Shown here: piece by piece, positions 8,431 through 22,600 of the stretch
Layout: each line of letters begins with the position of its first letter
Position numbering within the stretch: the first letter of the stretch is position 1
From: Apostichopus japonicus
Taxonomy: Eukaryota; Echinodermata; Holothuroidea; Aspidochirotida; Stichopodidae
DNA: 64,000 nt
Reading direction: 5' to 3'
Assembly: GCF_037975245.1 (NCBI RefSeq)
Contig: NC_092580.1
Span: 77,001-141,000, forward strand
Translations under genes and position numbers: made by a program
The notes under the pieces: model-generated
The model's database searches: none
Told to the model about the DNA's origin: nothing
The model's input: the letters and a program-made list of their open reading frames with translations, nothing else

Positions 8431-11400
8431 TTTGCTTTTGCCGCGATCTCATACGGTCTCTGGAACTTTAAGTATTAGAAACGAACATAGATTTATATCA
8501 ACTGCTGTCGTGGCGCTGTTGGTTGCTCTGTACCTCGAGAGCGTGACGTATTTTGGATCGCGGGCTCGAGACCAGGTGGGGGCAGTTTGCTTTTGCCGCG
8601 ATTTTATACGGTCTCTGGGAACTTTAAGTATTAGAAACGAACATAGATTTATATCAACTGCTGTCGTGGCGCGGTTGGTTGCTCTGTACCTCGAGAGCGT
8701 GACGTATTTTGGATCGCGGGCTCGAGACCAGGTGGGGGCAGTTTGCTTTTGCCGCGATCTGATACGGTCTCTGGGAACATTAAGTATTAGAAACGAACAT
8801 AGATTTATATCAACTGCTGTCGTGGCGCGGTTGGTTGCTCTGTACCTCGAGAGCGTGACGTATTTTGGATCGCAGGCTCGAGACCAGGTGGGGCAGTTTG
8901 CTTTTGCCGCGATCTGATACGGTTTCTGGGAACTTTAAGTATTAGAAACGAACATAGATTTATATCAACTGCTGTCGTGGCGCGGTTGGTTGCTCTGTAC
9001 CTCGAGAGCGTGACGTATTTTGGATCGCGGGCTCGAGACCAGGTGGGGGCAGTTTGCTTTTGCCGCGATACGGTACCGTCTCTGGGAACTTTAAGTATTA
9101 AAAACGAACATAGATTTATATCAACTGCTGTCGTGGCGCGGTTGGTTGCTCTGTACCTCGAGAGCGTGACGTATTTTGGATCGCGGGCTCGAGACCAGGT
9201 GGGGGTAGTTTGCTTTTGCCGCGATCTGATACGGTTTCTGGGAACTTTAAGTATTAGAAACGAACATAGATTTATATCAACTGCTGTCGTGGCGCGGTTG
9301 GTTGCTCTGTACCTCGAGAGCGTGACGTATTTTGGATCGCGGGCTCGAGACCAGGTGGGGGCAGTTTGCTTTTGCCGCGATCTCATACGGTCTCTGGGAA
9401 CTTTAAGTATTAGAAACGAACATAGATTTATATCAACTGCTGTCGTGGCGCGGTTGGTTGCTCTGTACCTCGAGAGCGTGACGTATTTTGGATCGCGGGC
9501 TCGAGACCAGGTGGGGGCAGTTTGCTTTTGCCGCGATCTCATACGGTCTCTGGGAACTTTAAGTATTAGAAACGAACATAGATTTATATCAACTGCTGTC
9601 GTGGCGCTGTTGGTTGCTCTGTACCTCAAGAGCGTGACGTATTTTGGATCGCGGGCTCGAGACCAGGTGGGGGCAGTTTGCTTTTGCCGCGATCTCATAC
9701 GGTCTCTGGAACTTTAAGTATTAGAAACGAACATAGATTTATATCAACTGCTGTCGTGGCGCGGTTGGTTGCTCTGTACCTCGAGAGCGTGACGTATTTT
9801 GGATCGCGGGCTCGAGACCAGGTGGGGGCAGTTTGCTTTTGCCGCGATTTTATACGGTCTCTGGGAACTTTAAGTATTAGAAACGAACATAGATTTATAT
9901 CAACTGCTGTCGTGGCGCGGTTGGTTGCTCTGTACCTCGAGAGCGTGACGTATTTTGGATCGCGGGCTCGAGACCAGGTGGGGGCAGTTTGCTTTTGCCG
10001 CGATTTTATACGGTCTCTGGGAACATTAAGTATTAGAAACGAACATAGATTTATATCAACTGCTGTCGTGGCGCGGTTGGTTGCTCTGTACCTCGAGAGC
10101 GTGACGTATTTTGGATCGCGGGCTCGAGACCAGGTGGGGCAGTTTGCTTTTGCCGCGATCTGATACGGTTTCTGGGAACTTTAAGTATTAGAAACGAACA
10201 TAGATTTATATCAACTGCTGTCGTGGCGCGGTTGGTTGCTCTGTACCTCGAGAGCGTGACGTATTTTGGATCGCGGGCTCGAGACCAGGTGGGGGCAGTT
10301 TGCTTTTGCCGCGATACGGTACGGTCTCTGGGAACTTTAAGTATTAAAAACGAACATAGATTTATATCAACTGCTGTCGTGGCGCGGTTGGTTGCTCTGT
10401 ACCTCGAGAGCGTGACGTATTTTGGATCGCGGGCTCGAGACCAGGTGGGGCAGTTTGCTTTTGCCGCGATCTGATACGGTTTCTGGGAACTTTAAGTATT
10501 AGAAACGAACATAGATTTATATCAACTGCTGTCGTGGCGCGGTTGGTTGCTCTGTACCTCGAGAGCGTGACGTATTTTGGATCGCGGGCTCGAGACCAGG
10601 TGGGGGCAGTTTGCTTTTGCCGCGATACGGTACGGTCTCTGGGAACTTTAAGTATTAAAAACGAACATAGATTTATATCAACTGCTGTCGTGGCGCGATT
10701 GGTTGCTCTGTACCTCGAGAGCGTGACGTATTTTGGATCGCGGGCTCGAGACCAGGTGGGGCAGTTTGCTTTTGCCGCGATCTGATACGGTTTCTGGGAA
10801 CTTTAAGTATTAGAAACGAACATAGATTTATATCAACTGCTGTCGTGGCGCGGTTGGTTGCTTTGTACCTCGAGAGCGTGACGTATTTTGGATCGCGGGC
10901 TCGAGACCAGGTGGGGGCAGTTTGCTTTTGCCGCGATTTTATACGGTCTCTGGGAACTTTAAGTATTAAAAACGAACATAGATTTATATCAACTGCTGTC
11001 GTGGCGCGATTGGTTGCTCTGTACCTCGAGAGCGTGACGTATTTTGGATCGCGGGCTCGAGACCAGGTGGGGGCAGTTTGCTTTTGCCGCGATACGGTAC
11101 GGTCTCTGGAACTTTAAGTATTAGAAACGAACATAGATTTATATCAACTGCTGTCGTGGCGCGGTTGGTTGCTCTGTACCTCGAGAGCGTGACGTATTTT
11201 GGATCGCGGGCTCGAGACCAGGTTGGGGCAGTTTGTTTTTTCCGCGATCTCGTACGGTCTCTGGAACTTTAAGTATTAGAAACGAACATAGATTTATATC
11301 AACTGCTGTCGTGGCGCGGTTGGTTGCTCTGTACCTCGAGAGCGTGACGTATTTTGGATCGCGGGCTCGAGACCAGGTGGGGACAGTTTGTTTTTTCCGC

Positions 11401-14400
11401 GATCTCGTACGGTCTCTGGAACTTTAAGTATTAGAAACGAACATAGATTTATATCAACTGCTGTCGTGGCGCGGTTGGTTGCTCTGTACCTCGAGAGCGT
11501 GACGTATTTTGGATCGCGGGCTCGAGACCAGGTGGGGGCAGTTTGCTTTTGCCGCGATCTTATACGGTCTCTGGGAACTTTAAGTATTAGAAACGAACAT
11601 AGATTTATATCAACTGCTGTCGTGGCGCGGTTGGTTGCTCTGTACCTCGAGAGCGTGACGTATTTTGGATCGCGGGCTCGAGACCAGGTGGGGACAGTTT
11701 GTTTTTTCCGCGATCTTATACGGTCTCTGGAACTTTAAGTATTAGAAACGAACATAAATTTATATCAACTGCTGTCGTGGCGCTGTTGGTTGCTCTGTAC
11801 CTCGAGAGCGTGACGTATTTTGGATCGCGGGCTCGAGACCAGGTGGGGACAGTTTGTTTTTTCCGCGATCTCGTACGGTCTCTGGAACTTTAAGTATTAG
11901 AAACGAACATAGATTTATATCAACTGCTGTCGTGGCGCGGTTGGTTGCTCTGTACCTCGAGAGCGTGACGTATTTTGGATCGCAGGCTCGAGACCAGGTG
12001 GGGCAGTTTGCTTTTGCCGCGATCTGATACGGTTTCTGGGAACTTTAAGTATTAGAAACGAACATAGATTTATATCAACTGCTGTCGTGGCGCGGTTGGT
12101 TGCTCTGTACCTCGAGAGCGTGACGTATTTTGGATCGCGGGCTCGAGACCAGGTGGGGGCAGTTTGCTTTTGCCGCGATACGGTACCGTCTCTGGGAACT
12201 TTAAGTATTAAAAACGAACATAGATTTATATCAACTGCTGTCGTGGCGCGGTTGGTTGCTCTGTACCTCGAGAGCGTGACGTATTTTGGATCGCGGGCTC
12301 GAGACCAGGTGGGGGCAGTTTGCTTTTGCCGCGATCTGATACGGTTTCTGGGAACTTTAAGTATTAGAAACGAACATAGATTTATATCAACTGCTGTCGT
12401 GGCGCGGTTGGTTGCTCTGTACCTCGAGAGCGTGACGTATTTTGGATCGCGGGCTCGAGACCAGGTGGGGGCAGTTTGCTTTTGCCGCGATCTCATACGG
12501 TCTCTGGGAACTTTAAGTATTAGAAACGAACATAGATTTATATCAACTGCTGTCGTGGCGCGGTTGGTTGCTCTGTACCTCGAGAGCGTGACGTATTTTG
12601 GATCGCGGGCTCGAGACCAGGTGGGGGCAGTTTGCTTTTGCCGCGATCTGATACGGTTTCTGGGAACTTTAAGTATTAGAAACGAACATAGATTTATATC
12701 AACTGCTGTCGTGGCGCGGTTGGTTGCTCTGTACCTCGAGAGCGTGACGTATTTTGGATCGCGGGCTCGAGACCAGGTGGGGCAGTTTGCTTTTGCCGCG
12801 ATCTGATACGGTTTCTGGGAACTTTAAGTATTAGAAACGAACATAGATTTATATCAACTGCTGTCGTGGCGCGGTTGGTTGCTCTGTACCTCGAGAGCGT
12901 GACGTATTTTGGATCGCGGGCTCGAGACCAGGTGGGGGCAGTTTGCTTTTGCCGCGATACGGTACGGTCTCTGGGAACTTTAAGTATTAAAAACGAACAT
13001 AGATTTATATCAACTGCTGTCGTGGCGCGGTTGGTTGCTCTGTACCTCGAGAGCGTGACGTATTTTGGATCGCGGGCTCGAGACCAGGTGGGGCAGTTTG
13101 CTTTTGCCGCGATCTGATACGGTTTCTGGGAACTTTAAGTATTAGAAACGAACATAGATTTATATCAACTGCTGTCGTGGCGCGGTTGGTTGCTCTGTAC
13201 CTCGAGAGCGTGACGTATTTTGGATCGCGGGCTCGAGACCAGGTGGGGGCAGTTTGCTTTTGCCGCGATACGGTACGGTCTCTGGGAACTTTAAGTATTA
13301 AAAACGAACATAGATTTATATCAACTGCTGTCGTGGCGCGATTGGTTGCTCTGTACCTCGAGAGCGTGACGTATTTTGGATCGCGTGCTCGAGACCAGGT
13401 GGGGCAGTTTGCTTTTGCCGCGATCTGATACGGTTTCTGGGAACTTTAAGTATTAGAAACGAACATAGATTTATATCAACTGCTGTCGTGGCGCGGTTGG
13501 TTGCTTTGTACCTCGAGAGCGTGACGTATTTTGGATCGCGGGCTCGAGACCAGGTGGGGGCAGTTTGCTTTTGCCGCGATTTTATACGGTCTCTGGGAAC
13601 TTTAAGTATTAGAAACGAACATAGATTTATATCAACTGCTGTCGTGGCGCGATTGGTTGCTCTGTACCTCGAGAGCGTGACGTATTTTGGATCGCGGGCT
13701 CGAGACCAGGTGGGGGCAGTTTGCTTTTGCCGCGATACGGTACGGTCTCTGGAACTTTAAGTATTAGAAACGAACATAGATTTATATCAACTGCTGTCGT
13801 GGCGCGGTTGGTTGCTCTGTACCTCGAGAGCGTGACGTATTTTGGATCGCGGGCTCGAGACCAGGTTGGGGCAGTTTGTTTTTTCCGCGATCTCGTACGG
13901 TCTCTGGAACTTTAAGTATTAGAAACGAACATAGATTTATATCAACTGCTGTCGTGGCGCGGTTGGTTGCTCTGTACCTCGAGAGCGTGACGTATTTTGG
14001 ATCGCGGGCTCGAGACCAGGTGGGGACAGTTTGTTTTTTCCGCGATCTCGTACGGTCTCTGGAACTTTAAGTATTAGAAACGAACATAGATTTATATCAA
14101 CTGCTGTCGTGGCGCGGTTGGTTGCTCTGTACCTCGAGAGCGTGACGTATTTTGGATCGCAGGCTCGAGACCAGGTGGGGCAGTTTGCTTTTGCCGCGAT
14201 CTGATACGGTTTCTGGGAACTTTAAGTATTAGAAACGAACATAGATTTATATCAACTGCTGTCGTGGCGCGGTTGGTTGCTCTGTACCTCGAGAGCGTGA
14301 CGTATTTTGGATCGCGGGCTCGAGACCAGGTGGGGGCAGTTTGCTTTTGCCGCGATACGGTACCGTCTCTGGGAACTTTAAGTATTAAAAACGAACATAG

Positions 14401-16720
14401 ATTTATATCAACTGCTGTCGTGGCGCGGTTGGTTGCTCTGTACCTCGAGAGCGTGACGTATTTTGGATCGCGGGCTCGAGACCAGGTGGGGGCAGTTTGC
14501 TTTTGCCGCGATCTGATACGGTTTCTGGGAACTTTAAGTATTAGAAACGAACATAGATTTATATCAACTGCTGTCGTGGCGCGGTTGGTTGCTCTGTACC
14601 TCGAGAGCGTGACGTATTTTGGATCGCGGGCTCGAGACCAGGTGGGGGCAGTTTGCTTTTGCCGCGATCTCATACGGTCTCTGGGAACTTTAAGTATTAG
14701 AAACGAACATAGATTTATATCAACTGCTGTCGTGGCGCGGTTGGTTGCTCTGTACCTCGAGAGCGTGACGTATTTTGGATCGCGGGCTCGAGACCAGGTG
14801 GGGGCAGTTTGCTTTTGCCGCGATCTGATACGGTTTCTGGGAACTTTAAGTATTAGAAACGAACATAGATTTATATCAACTGCTGTCGTGGCGCGGTTGG
14901 TTGCTCTGTACCTCGAGAGCGTGACGTATTTTGGATCGCGGGCTCGAGACCAGGTGGGGCAGTTTGCTTTTGCCGCGATCTGATACGGTTTCTGGGAACT
15001 TTAAGTATTAGAAACGAACATAGATTTATATCAACTGCTGTCGTGGCGCGGTTGGTTGCTCTGTACCTCGAGAGCGTGACGTATTTTGGATCGCGGGCTC
15101 GAGACCAGGTGGGGGCAGTTTGCTTTTGCCGCGATACGGTACGGTCTCTGGGAACTTTAAGTATTAAAAACGAACATAGATTTATATCAACTGCTGTCGT
15201 GGCGCGGTTGGTTGCTCTGTACCTCGAGAGCGTGACGTATTTTGGATCGCGGGCTCGAGACCAGGTGGGGCAGTTTGCTTTTGCCGCGATCTGATACGGT
15301 TTCTGGGAACTTTAAGTATTAGAAACGAACATAGATTTATATCAACTGCTGTCGTGGCGCGGTTGGTTGCTCTGTACCTCGAGAGCGTGACGTATTTTGG
15401 ATCGCGGGCTCGAGACCAGGTGGGGGCAGTTTGCTTTTGCCGCGATACGGTACGGTCTCTGGGAACTTTAAGTATTAAAAACGAACATAGATTTATATCA
15501 ACTGCTGTCGTGGCGCGATTGGTTGCTCTGTACCTCGAGAGCGTGACGTATTTTGGATCGCGGGCTCGAGACCAGGTGGGGCAGTTTGCTTTTGCCGCGA
15601 TCTGATACGGTTTCTGGGAACTTTAAGTATTAGAAACGAACATAGATTTATATCAACTGCTGTCGTGGCGCGGTTGGTTGCTTTGTACCTCGAGAGCGTG
15701 ACGTATTTTGGATCGCGGGCTCGAGACCAGGTGGGGGCAGTTTGCTTTTGCCGCGATTTTATACGGTCTCTGGGAACTTTAAGTATTAAAAACGAACATA
15801 GATTTATATCAACTGCTGTCGTGGCGCGATTGGTTGCTCTGTACCTCGAGAGCGTGACGTATTTTGGATCGCGGGCTCGAGACCAGGTGGGGGCAGTTTG
15901 CTTTTGCCGCGATACGGTACGGTCTCGGGAACTTTAAGTATTAGAAACGAACATAGATTTATATCAACTGCTGTCGTGGCGCGGTTGGTTGCTCTGTACC
16001 TCGAGAGCGTGACGTATTTTGGATCGCGGGCTCGAGACCAGGTTGGGGCAGTTTGTTTTTTCCGCGATCTCGTACGGTCTCTGGAACTTTAAGTATTAGA
16101 AACGAACATAGATTTATATCAACTGCTGTCGTGGCGCGGTTGGTTGCTCTGTACCTCGAGAGCGTGACGTATTTTGGATCGCGGGCTCGAGACCAGGTGG
16201 GGACAGTTTGTTTTTTCCGCGATCTCGTACGGTCTCTGGAACTTTAAGTATTAGAAACGAACATAGATTTATATCAACTGCTGTCGTGGCGCGGTTGGTT
16301 GCTCTGTACCTCGAGAGCGTGACGTATTTTGGATCGCGGGCTCGAGACCAGGTGGGGGCAGTTTGCTTTTGCCGCGATCTTATACGGTCTCTGGGAACTT
16401 TAAGTATTAGAAACGAACATAGATTTATATCAACTGCTGTCGTGGCGCGGTTGGTTGCTCTGTACCTCGAGAGCGTGACGTATTTTGGATCGCGGGCTCG
16501 AGACCAGGTGGGGACAGTTTGTTTTTTCCGCGATCTTATACGGTCTCTGGAACTTTAAGTATTAGAAACGAACATAAATTTATATCAACTGCTGTCGTGG
16601 CGCGGTTGGTTGCTCTGTACCTCGAGAGCGTGACGTATTTTGGATCGCGGGCTCGAGACCAGGTGGGGACAGTTTGTTTTTTCCGCGATCTCGTACGGTC
16701 TCTGGAACTTTAAGTATTAG
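8430..16720 (+). repeat. Satellite block with a 14-mer higher-order repeat (2177 bp) and a 17-mer form (2643 bp)
   Basis: Three successive copies begin at about 10223, 12866 and 15043. The first spans 17 monomers (2643 bp) and the second 14 (2177 bp). The extra 466 bp is exactly three monomers at about 11428-11893; the third copy also has them at 16208-16713. Shared marks are GATACGGTACCG (near 9068, 12178, 14355), GATCGCAGGCTC (8873, 11983, 14160) and GGTTGGGGCAG (11222, 13865, 16042). Comparing 13380-13760 with 15557-15937, I found three differences: 13386/15563 (T/G), 13612/15789 (G/A) and 13750/15927 (T/G). Confidence 0.85.
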
Positions 16721-19600
16721 AAACGAACATAGATTTATATCAACTGCTGTCGTGGCGCGGTTGGTTGCTCTGTACCTCGAGAGCGTGACGTATTTTGGAT
16801 CGCGGGCTCGAGACCAGGTGGGGGCAGTTTGCTTTTGCCGCAATCTTATACGGTCTCTGGGAACTTTAAGTATTAGAAACGAACATAGATTTATATCAAC
16901 TGCTGTCGTGGCGCGGTTGGTTGCTCTGTACCTCGAGAGCGTGACGTATTTTGGATCGCGGGCTCGAGACCAGGTGGGGGCAGTTTGCTTTTGCCGCGAT
17001 CTCATACGGTCTCTGGAACTTTAAGTATTAGAAACGAACATAGATTTATATCAACTGCTGTCGTGGCGCGGTTGGTTGCTCTGTACCTCGAGAGCGTGAC
17101 GTATTTTGGATCGCGGGCTCGAGACCAGGTGGGGGCAGTTTGCTTTTGCCGCGATCTCATACGGTCTCTGGAACTTTAAGTATTAGAAACGAACATAGAT
17201 TTATATCAACTGCTGTCGTGGCGCGGTTGGTTGCTCTGTACCTCGAGAGCGTGACGTATTTTGGATCGCGGGCTCGAGACCAGGTGGGGCAGTTTGCTTT
17301 TGCCGCGATCTTATACGGCCCCTGGAACTTTAAGTATTAGAAACGAACATAGATTTATATCAACTGCTGTCGTGGCGCGGTTGGTTGCTCTGTACCTCGA
17401 GAGCGTGACGTATTTTGGATCGCGGGCTCGAGACCAGGTGGGGGCAGTTTGCTTTTGCCGCGATCTCATACGGTCTCTGGGAACTTTAAGTATTAGAAAC
17501 GAACATAGATTTATATCAACTGCTGTCGTGGCGCGGTTGGTTGCTCTGTACCTCGAGAGCGTGACGTATTTTGGATCGCGGGCTCGAGACCAGGTGGGGG
17601 CAGTTTGCTTTTGCCGCGATCTGATACGGTCTCTGGGAACTTTAAGTATTAGAAACGAACATAGATTTATATCAACTGCTGTCGTGGCGCGGTTGGTTGC
17701 TCTGTACCTCGAGAGCGTGACGTATTTTGGATCGCGGGCTCGAGACCAGGTGGGGGCAGTTTGCTTTTGCCGCGATCTCATACGGTCTCTGGGAACTTTA
17801 AGTATTAGAAACGAACATAGATTTATATCAACTGCTGTCGTGGCGCGGTTGGTTGCTCTGTACCTCGAGAGCGTGACGTATTTTGGATCGCGGGCTCGAG
17901 ACCAGGTGGGGGCAGTTTGCTTTTGCCGCGATCTCATACGGTCTCTGGGAACTTTAAGTATTAGAAACGAACATAGATTTATATCAACTGCTGTCGTGGC
18001 GCGGTTGGTTGCTCTGTACCTCGAGAGCGTGACGTATTTTGGATCGCGGGCTCGAGACCAGGTGGGGGCAGTTTGCTTTTGCCGCGATCTCATACGGTCT
18101 CTGGGAACTTTAAGTATTAGAAACGAACATAGATTTATATCAACTGCTGTCGTGGCGCGGTTGGTTGCTCTGTACCTCGAGAGCGTGACGTATTTTGGAT
18201 CGCGGGCTCGAGACCAGGTGGGGCAGTTTGCTTTTGCCACGATCTTATACGGCCCCTGGAACTTTAAGTATTAGAAACGAACATAGATTTATATCAACTG
18301 CTGTCGTGGCGCGGTTGGTTGCTCTGTACCTCGAGAGCGTGACGTATTTTGGATCGCGGGCTCGAGACCAGGTGGGGGCAGTTTACTTTTGCCGCGATCT
18401 CATACGGTCTCTGGGAACTTTAAGTATTAGAAACGAACATAGATTTATATCAACTGCTGTCGTGGCGCGGTTGGTTGCTCTGTACCTCGAGAGCGTGACG
18501 TATTTTGGATCGCGGGCTCGAGACCAGGTGGGGGCAGTTTGCTTTTTCCGCGATCTCATAACGTCTCTGGAACTTTAAGTATTAGAAACGAACATAGATT
18601 TATATCAACTGCTGTCGTGGCGCGGTTGGTTGCTCTGTACCTCGAGAGCGTGACGTATTTTGGATCGCGGGCTCGAGACCAGGTGGGGGCAGTTTGCTTT
18701 TGCCGCGATCTCATACGGTCTCTGGGAACTTTAAGTATTAGAAACGAACATAGATTTATATCAACTGCTGTCGTGGCGCGGTTGGTTGCTCTGTACCTCG
18801 AGAGCGTGACGTATTTTGGATCGCGGGCTCGAGACCAGGTGGGGGCAGTTTGCTTTTGCCGCGATCTCATACGGTCTCTGGGAACTTTAAGTATTAGAAA
18901 CGAACATAGATTTATATCAACTGCTGTCGTGGCGCGGTTGGTTGCTCTGTACCTCGAGAGCGTGACGTATTTTGGATCGCGGGCTCGAGACCAGGTGGGG
19001 GCAGTTTGCTTTTGCCGCGATCTCATACGGTCTCTGGGAACTTTAAGTATTAGAAACGAACATAGATTTATATCAACTGCTGTCGTGGCGCGGTTGGTTG
19101 CTCTGTACCTCGAGAGCGTGACGTATTTTGGATCGCGGGCTCGAGACCAGGTGGGGGCAGTTTGCTTTTGCCGCGATCTTATACGGTCTCTGGGAACTTT
19201 AAGTATTAGAAACGAACATAGATTTATATCAACTGCTGTCGTGGCGCGGTTGGTTGCTCTGTACCTCGAGAGCGTGACGTAGTTTGGATCGCGGGCTAGG
19301 GACCAGGTGGGGCAGTTTGCTTTGCCGCGATCTTATACGGCCCCTGGAACTTTAAGTATTAGAAACGAACATAGATTTATATCAACTGCTGTCGTGGCGC
19401 GGTTGGTTGCTCTGTACCTCGAGAGCGTGACGTATTTTGGATCGCGGGCTCGAGACCAGGTGGGGGCAGTTTGCTTTTGCCGCGATCTCATACGGTCTCT
19501 GGAACTTTAAGTATTAGAAACGAACATAGATTTATATCAACTGCTGTCGTGGCGCGGTTGGTTGCTCTGTACCTCGAGAGCGTGACGTATTTTGGATCGC
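16720..19600 (+). repeat. Satellite block of homogeneous 156-bp monomers
   Basis: Most units here are the plain CATACGG, CTGGG form of 156 bp, in runs such as about 17340-18230 and 18580-19200, bracketed by units with the GGCCCCTGG tail (17317, 18250, 19338). Because 156 is 52 codons, these runs read open on both strands: 17261-18274 forward (337 codons) and 17311-18240 reverse (309 codons). The forward frame begins and ends in repeat sequence, and I do not regard either as a gene. The damaged monomer at 19261-19350 lies near the right edge. Confidence 0.8.
19261..19350 (+). repeat. Damaged monomer with altered B box and T runs
   Basis: This copy carries several changes close together: T to G at 19282 breaks the internal T4 run, C to A at 19298 and A to G at 19300 damage the B-box-like motif, only four Gs precede GCAG, and one T is missing from the downstream run (GCTTTGCC). 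It is the most altered tRNA-like section I noticed in the window. Confidence 0.8.
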
Positions 19601-22600
19601 GGGCTCGAGACCAGGTGGGGGCAGTTTGCTTTTGCTGCGATCATGTACGGTCTCTGGAACTTTAAGTATTAGAAACGAACATAGATTTATATCAACTGCT
19701 GTCGTGGCGCGGTTGGTTGCTCGGTACCTCGAGAGCGTGACGTATTTTGGATCGCGGGCTCGAGACCAGGTGGGGGCAGTTTGCTTTTGCCGCGATCTTA
19801 TACGGTCTCTGGGAACTTTAAGTATTAGAAACGAACATAGATTTATATCAACTGCTGTCGTGGCGCGGTTGGTTGCTCTGTACCTCGAGAGCGTGACGTA
19901 TTTTGGATCGCGGGCTCGAGGCCAGGTGGGGGCAGTTTGCTTTTGCCGCGATCTCGTACGGTCTCTGGAACTTTAAGTATTAGAAACGAACATAGATTTA
20001 TATCAACTGCTGTCGTGGCGCGGTTGGTTGCTCTGTACCTCGTGAGCGTGACGTATTTTGGATCGCGGGCTCGAGACCAGGTGGGGGCAGTTTGCTTTTG
20101 CCGCGATCTCATACGGTCTCTGGGAACTTTAAGTATTAGAAACGAACATAGATTTATATCAACTGCTGTCGTGGCGCGGTTGGTTGCTCTGTACCTCGAG
20201 AGCGTGACGTATTTTGGATCGCGGGCTCGAGGCCAGGTGGGGGCAGTTTGCTTTTGCCGCGATCTTGTACGGTCTCTGGAACTTTAAGTATTAGAAACGA
20301 ACATAGATTTATATCAACTGCTGTCGTGGCGCGGTTGGTTGCTCTGTACCTCGAGAGCGTGACGTATTTTGGATCGCGGGCTCGAGACCAGGTGGGGGCA
20401 GTTTGCTTTTGCCGCGATCTTGTACGGTCTCTGGAACTTTAAGTATTAGAAACGAACATAGATTTATATCAACTGCTGTCTCGGCGCGGTTGGTTGCTCT
20501 GTACCTCGAGAGCGTGACGTATTTTGGATCGCGGGCTCGAGACCAGGTGGGGGCAGTTTGCTTTTGCCGCGATCTAATACGGTCTCTGGAACTTTAAGTA
20601 TTAGAAACGAACATAGATTTATATCAACTGCTGTCGTGGCGCGGTTGGTTGCTCTGTACCTCGAGAGCGTGACGTATTTTGGATCGCGGGCTCGAGACCA
20701 GGTGGGGGCAGTTTGCTTTTGCCGCGATCTTATACGGTCTCTGGAAACTTTAAGTATTAGAAACGAACATAGATTTATATCAACTGCTGTCGTGGCGCGG
20801 TTGGTTGCTCTGTACCTCGAGAGCGTGACGTATTTTGGATCGCGGGCTCGAGACCAGGTGGGGGCAGTTTGCTTTTGCCGCGATCTTATACGGTCTCTGG
20901 GAACTTTAAGTATTAGAAACGAACATAGATTTATATCAACTGCTGTCGTGCCGCGGTTGGTTGCTCTGTACCTCGAGAGCGTGACGTATTTTGGATCGCG
21001 GGCTCGAGACCAGGTGGGGGCAGTTTGCTTTTGCCGCGATCTCATACGGTCTCTGGGAACTTTAAGTATTAGAAACGAACATAGATTTATATCAACTGCT
21101 GTCGTGGCGCGGTTGGTTGCTCTGTACCTCGAGAGCGTGACGTATTTTGGATCGCGGGCTCGAGGCCAGGTGGGGGCAGTTTGCTTTTGCCGCGATCTCG
21201 TACGGTCTCTGGAACTTTAAGTATTAGAAACGAACATAGATTTATATCAACTGCTGTCGTGGCGCGGTTGGTTGCTCTGTACCTCGTGAGCGTGACGTAT
21301 TTTGGATCGCGGGCTCGAGACCAGGTGGGGGCAGTTTGCTTTTGCCGCGATCTCGTACGGTCTCTGGAACTTTAAGTATTAGAAACGAACATAGATTTAT
21401 ATCAACTGCTGTCGTGGCGCGGTTGGTTGCTCTGTACCTCGTGAGCGTGACGTATTTTGGATCGCGGGCTCGAGACCAGGTGGGGGCAGTTTGCTTTTGC
21501 CGCGATCTCATACGGTCTCTGGGAACTTTAAGTATTAGAAACGAACATAGATTTATATCAACTGCTGTCGTGGCGCGGTTGGTTGCTCTGTACCTCGAGA
21601 GCGTGACGTATTTTGGATCGCGGGCTCGAGGCCAGGTGGGGGCAGTTTGCTTTTGCCGCGATCTTGTACGGTCTCTGGAACTTTAAGTATTAGAAACGAA
21701 CATAGATTTATATCAACTGCTGTCGTGGCGCGGTTGGTTGCTCTGTACCTCGAGAGCGTGACGTATTTTGGATCGCGGGCTCGAGACCAGGTGGGGGCAG
21801 TTTGCTTTTGCCGCGATCTTGTACGGTCTCTGGAACTTTAAGTATTAGAAACGAACATAGATTTATATCAACTGCTGTCTCGGCGCGGTTGGTTGCTCTG
21901 TACCTCGAGAGCGTGACGTATTTTGGATCGCGGGCTCGAGACCAGGTGGGGGCAGTTTGCTTTTGCCGCGATCTAATACGGTCTCTGGAACTTTAAGTAT
22001 TAGAAACGAACATAGATTTATATCAACTGCTGTCGTGGCGCGGTTGGTTGCTCTGTACCTCGAGAGCGTGACGTATTTTGGATCGCGGGCTCGAGACCAG
22101 GTGGGGGCAGTTTGCTTTTGCCGCGATCTTATACGGTCTCTGGAAACTTTAAGTATTAGAAACGAACATAGATTTATATCAACTGCTGTCGTGGCGCGGT
22201 TGGTTGCTCTGTACCTCGAGAGCGTGACGTATTTTGGATCGCGGGCTCGAGACCAGGTGGGGGCAGTTTGCTTTTGCCGCGATCTTATACGGTCTCTGGG
22301 AACTTTAAGTATTAGAAACGAACATAGATTTATATCAACTGCTGTCGTGCCGCGGTTGGTTGCTCTGTACCTCGAGAGCGTGACGTATTTTGGATCGCGG
22401 GCTCGAGACCAGGTGGGGGCAGTTTGCTTTTGCCGCGATCTCATACGGTCTCTGGGAACTTTAAGTATTAGAAACGAACATAGATTTATATCAACTGCTG
22501 TCGTGGCGCGGTTGGTTGCTCTGTACCTCGAGAGCGTGACGTATTTTGGATCGCGGGCTCGAGGCCAGGTGGGGGCAGTTTGCTTTTGCCGCGATCTCGT

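Noticed and set aside
17261-18274. Long open frame (337 codons) and many similar forward frames as protein genes
   Set aside because: They consist only of the 52-codon satellite period, mostly open at GTG or TTG, end wherever a 155-bp unit breaks frame, and overlap open frames on the other strand.
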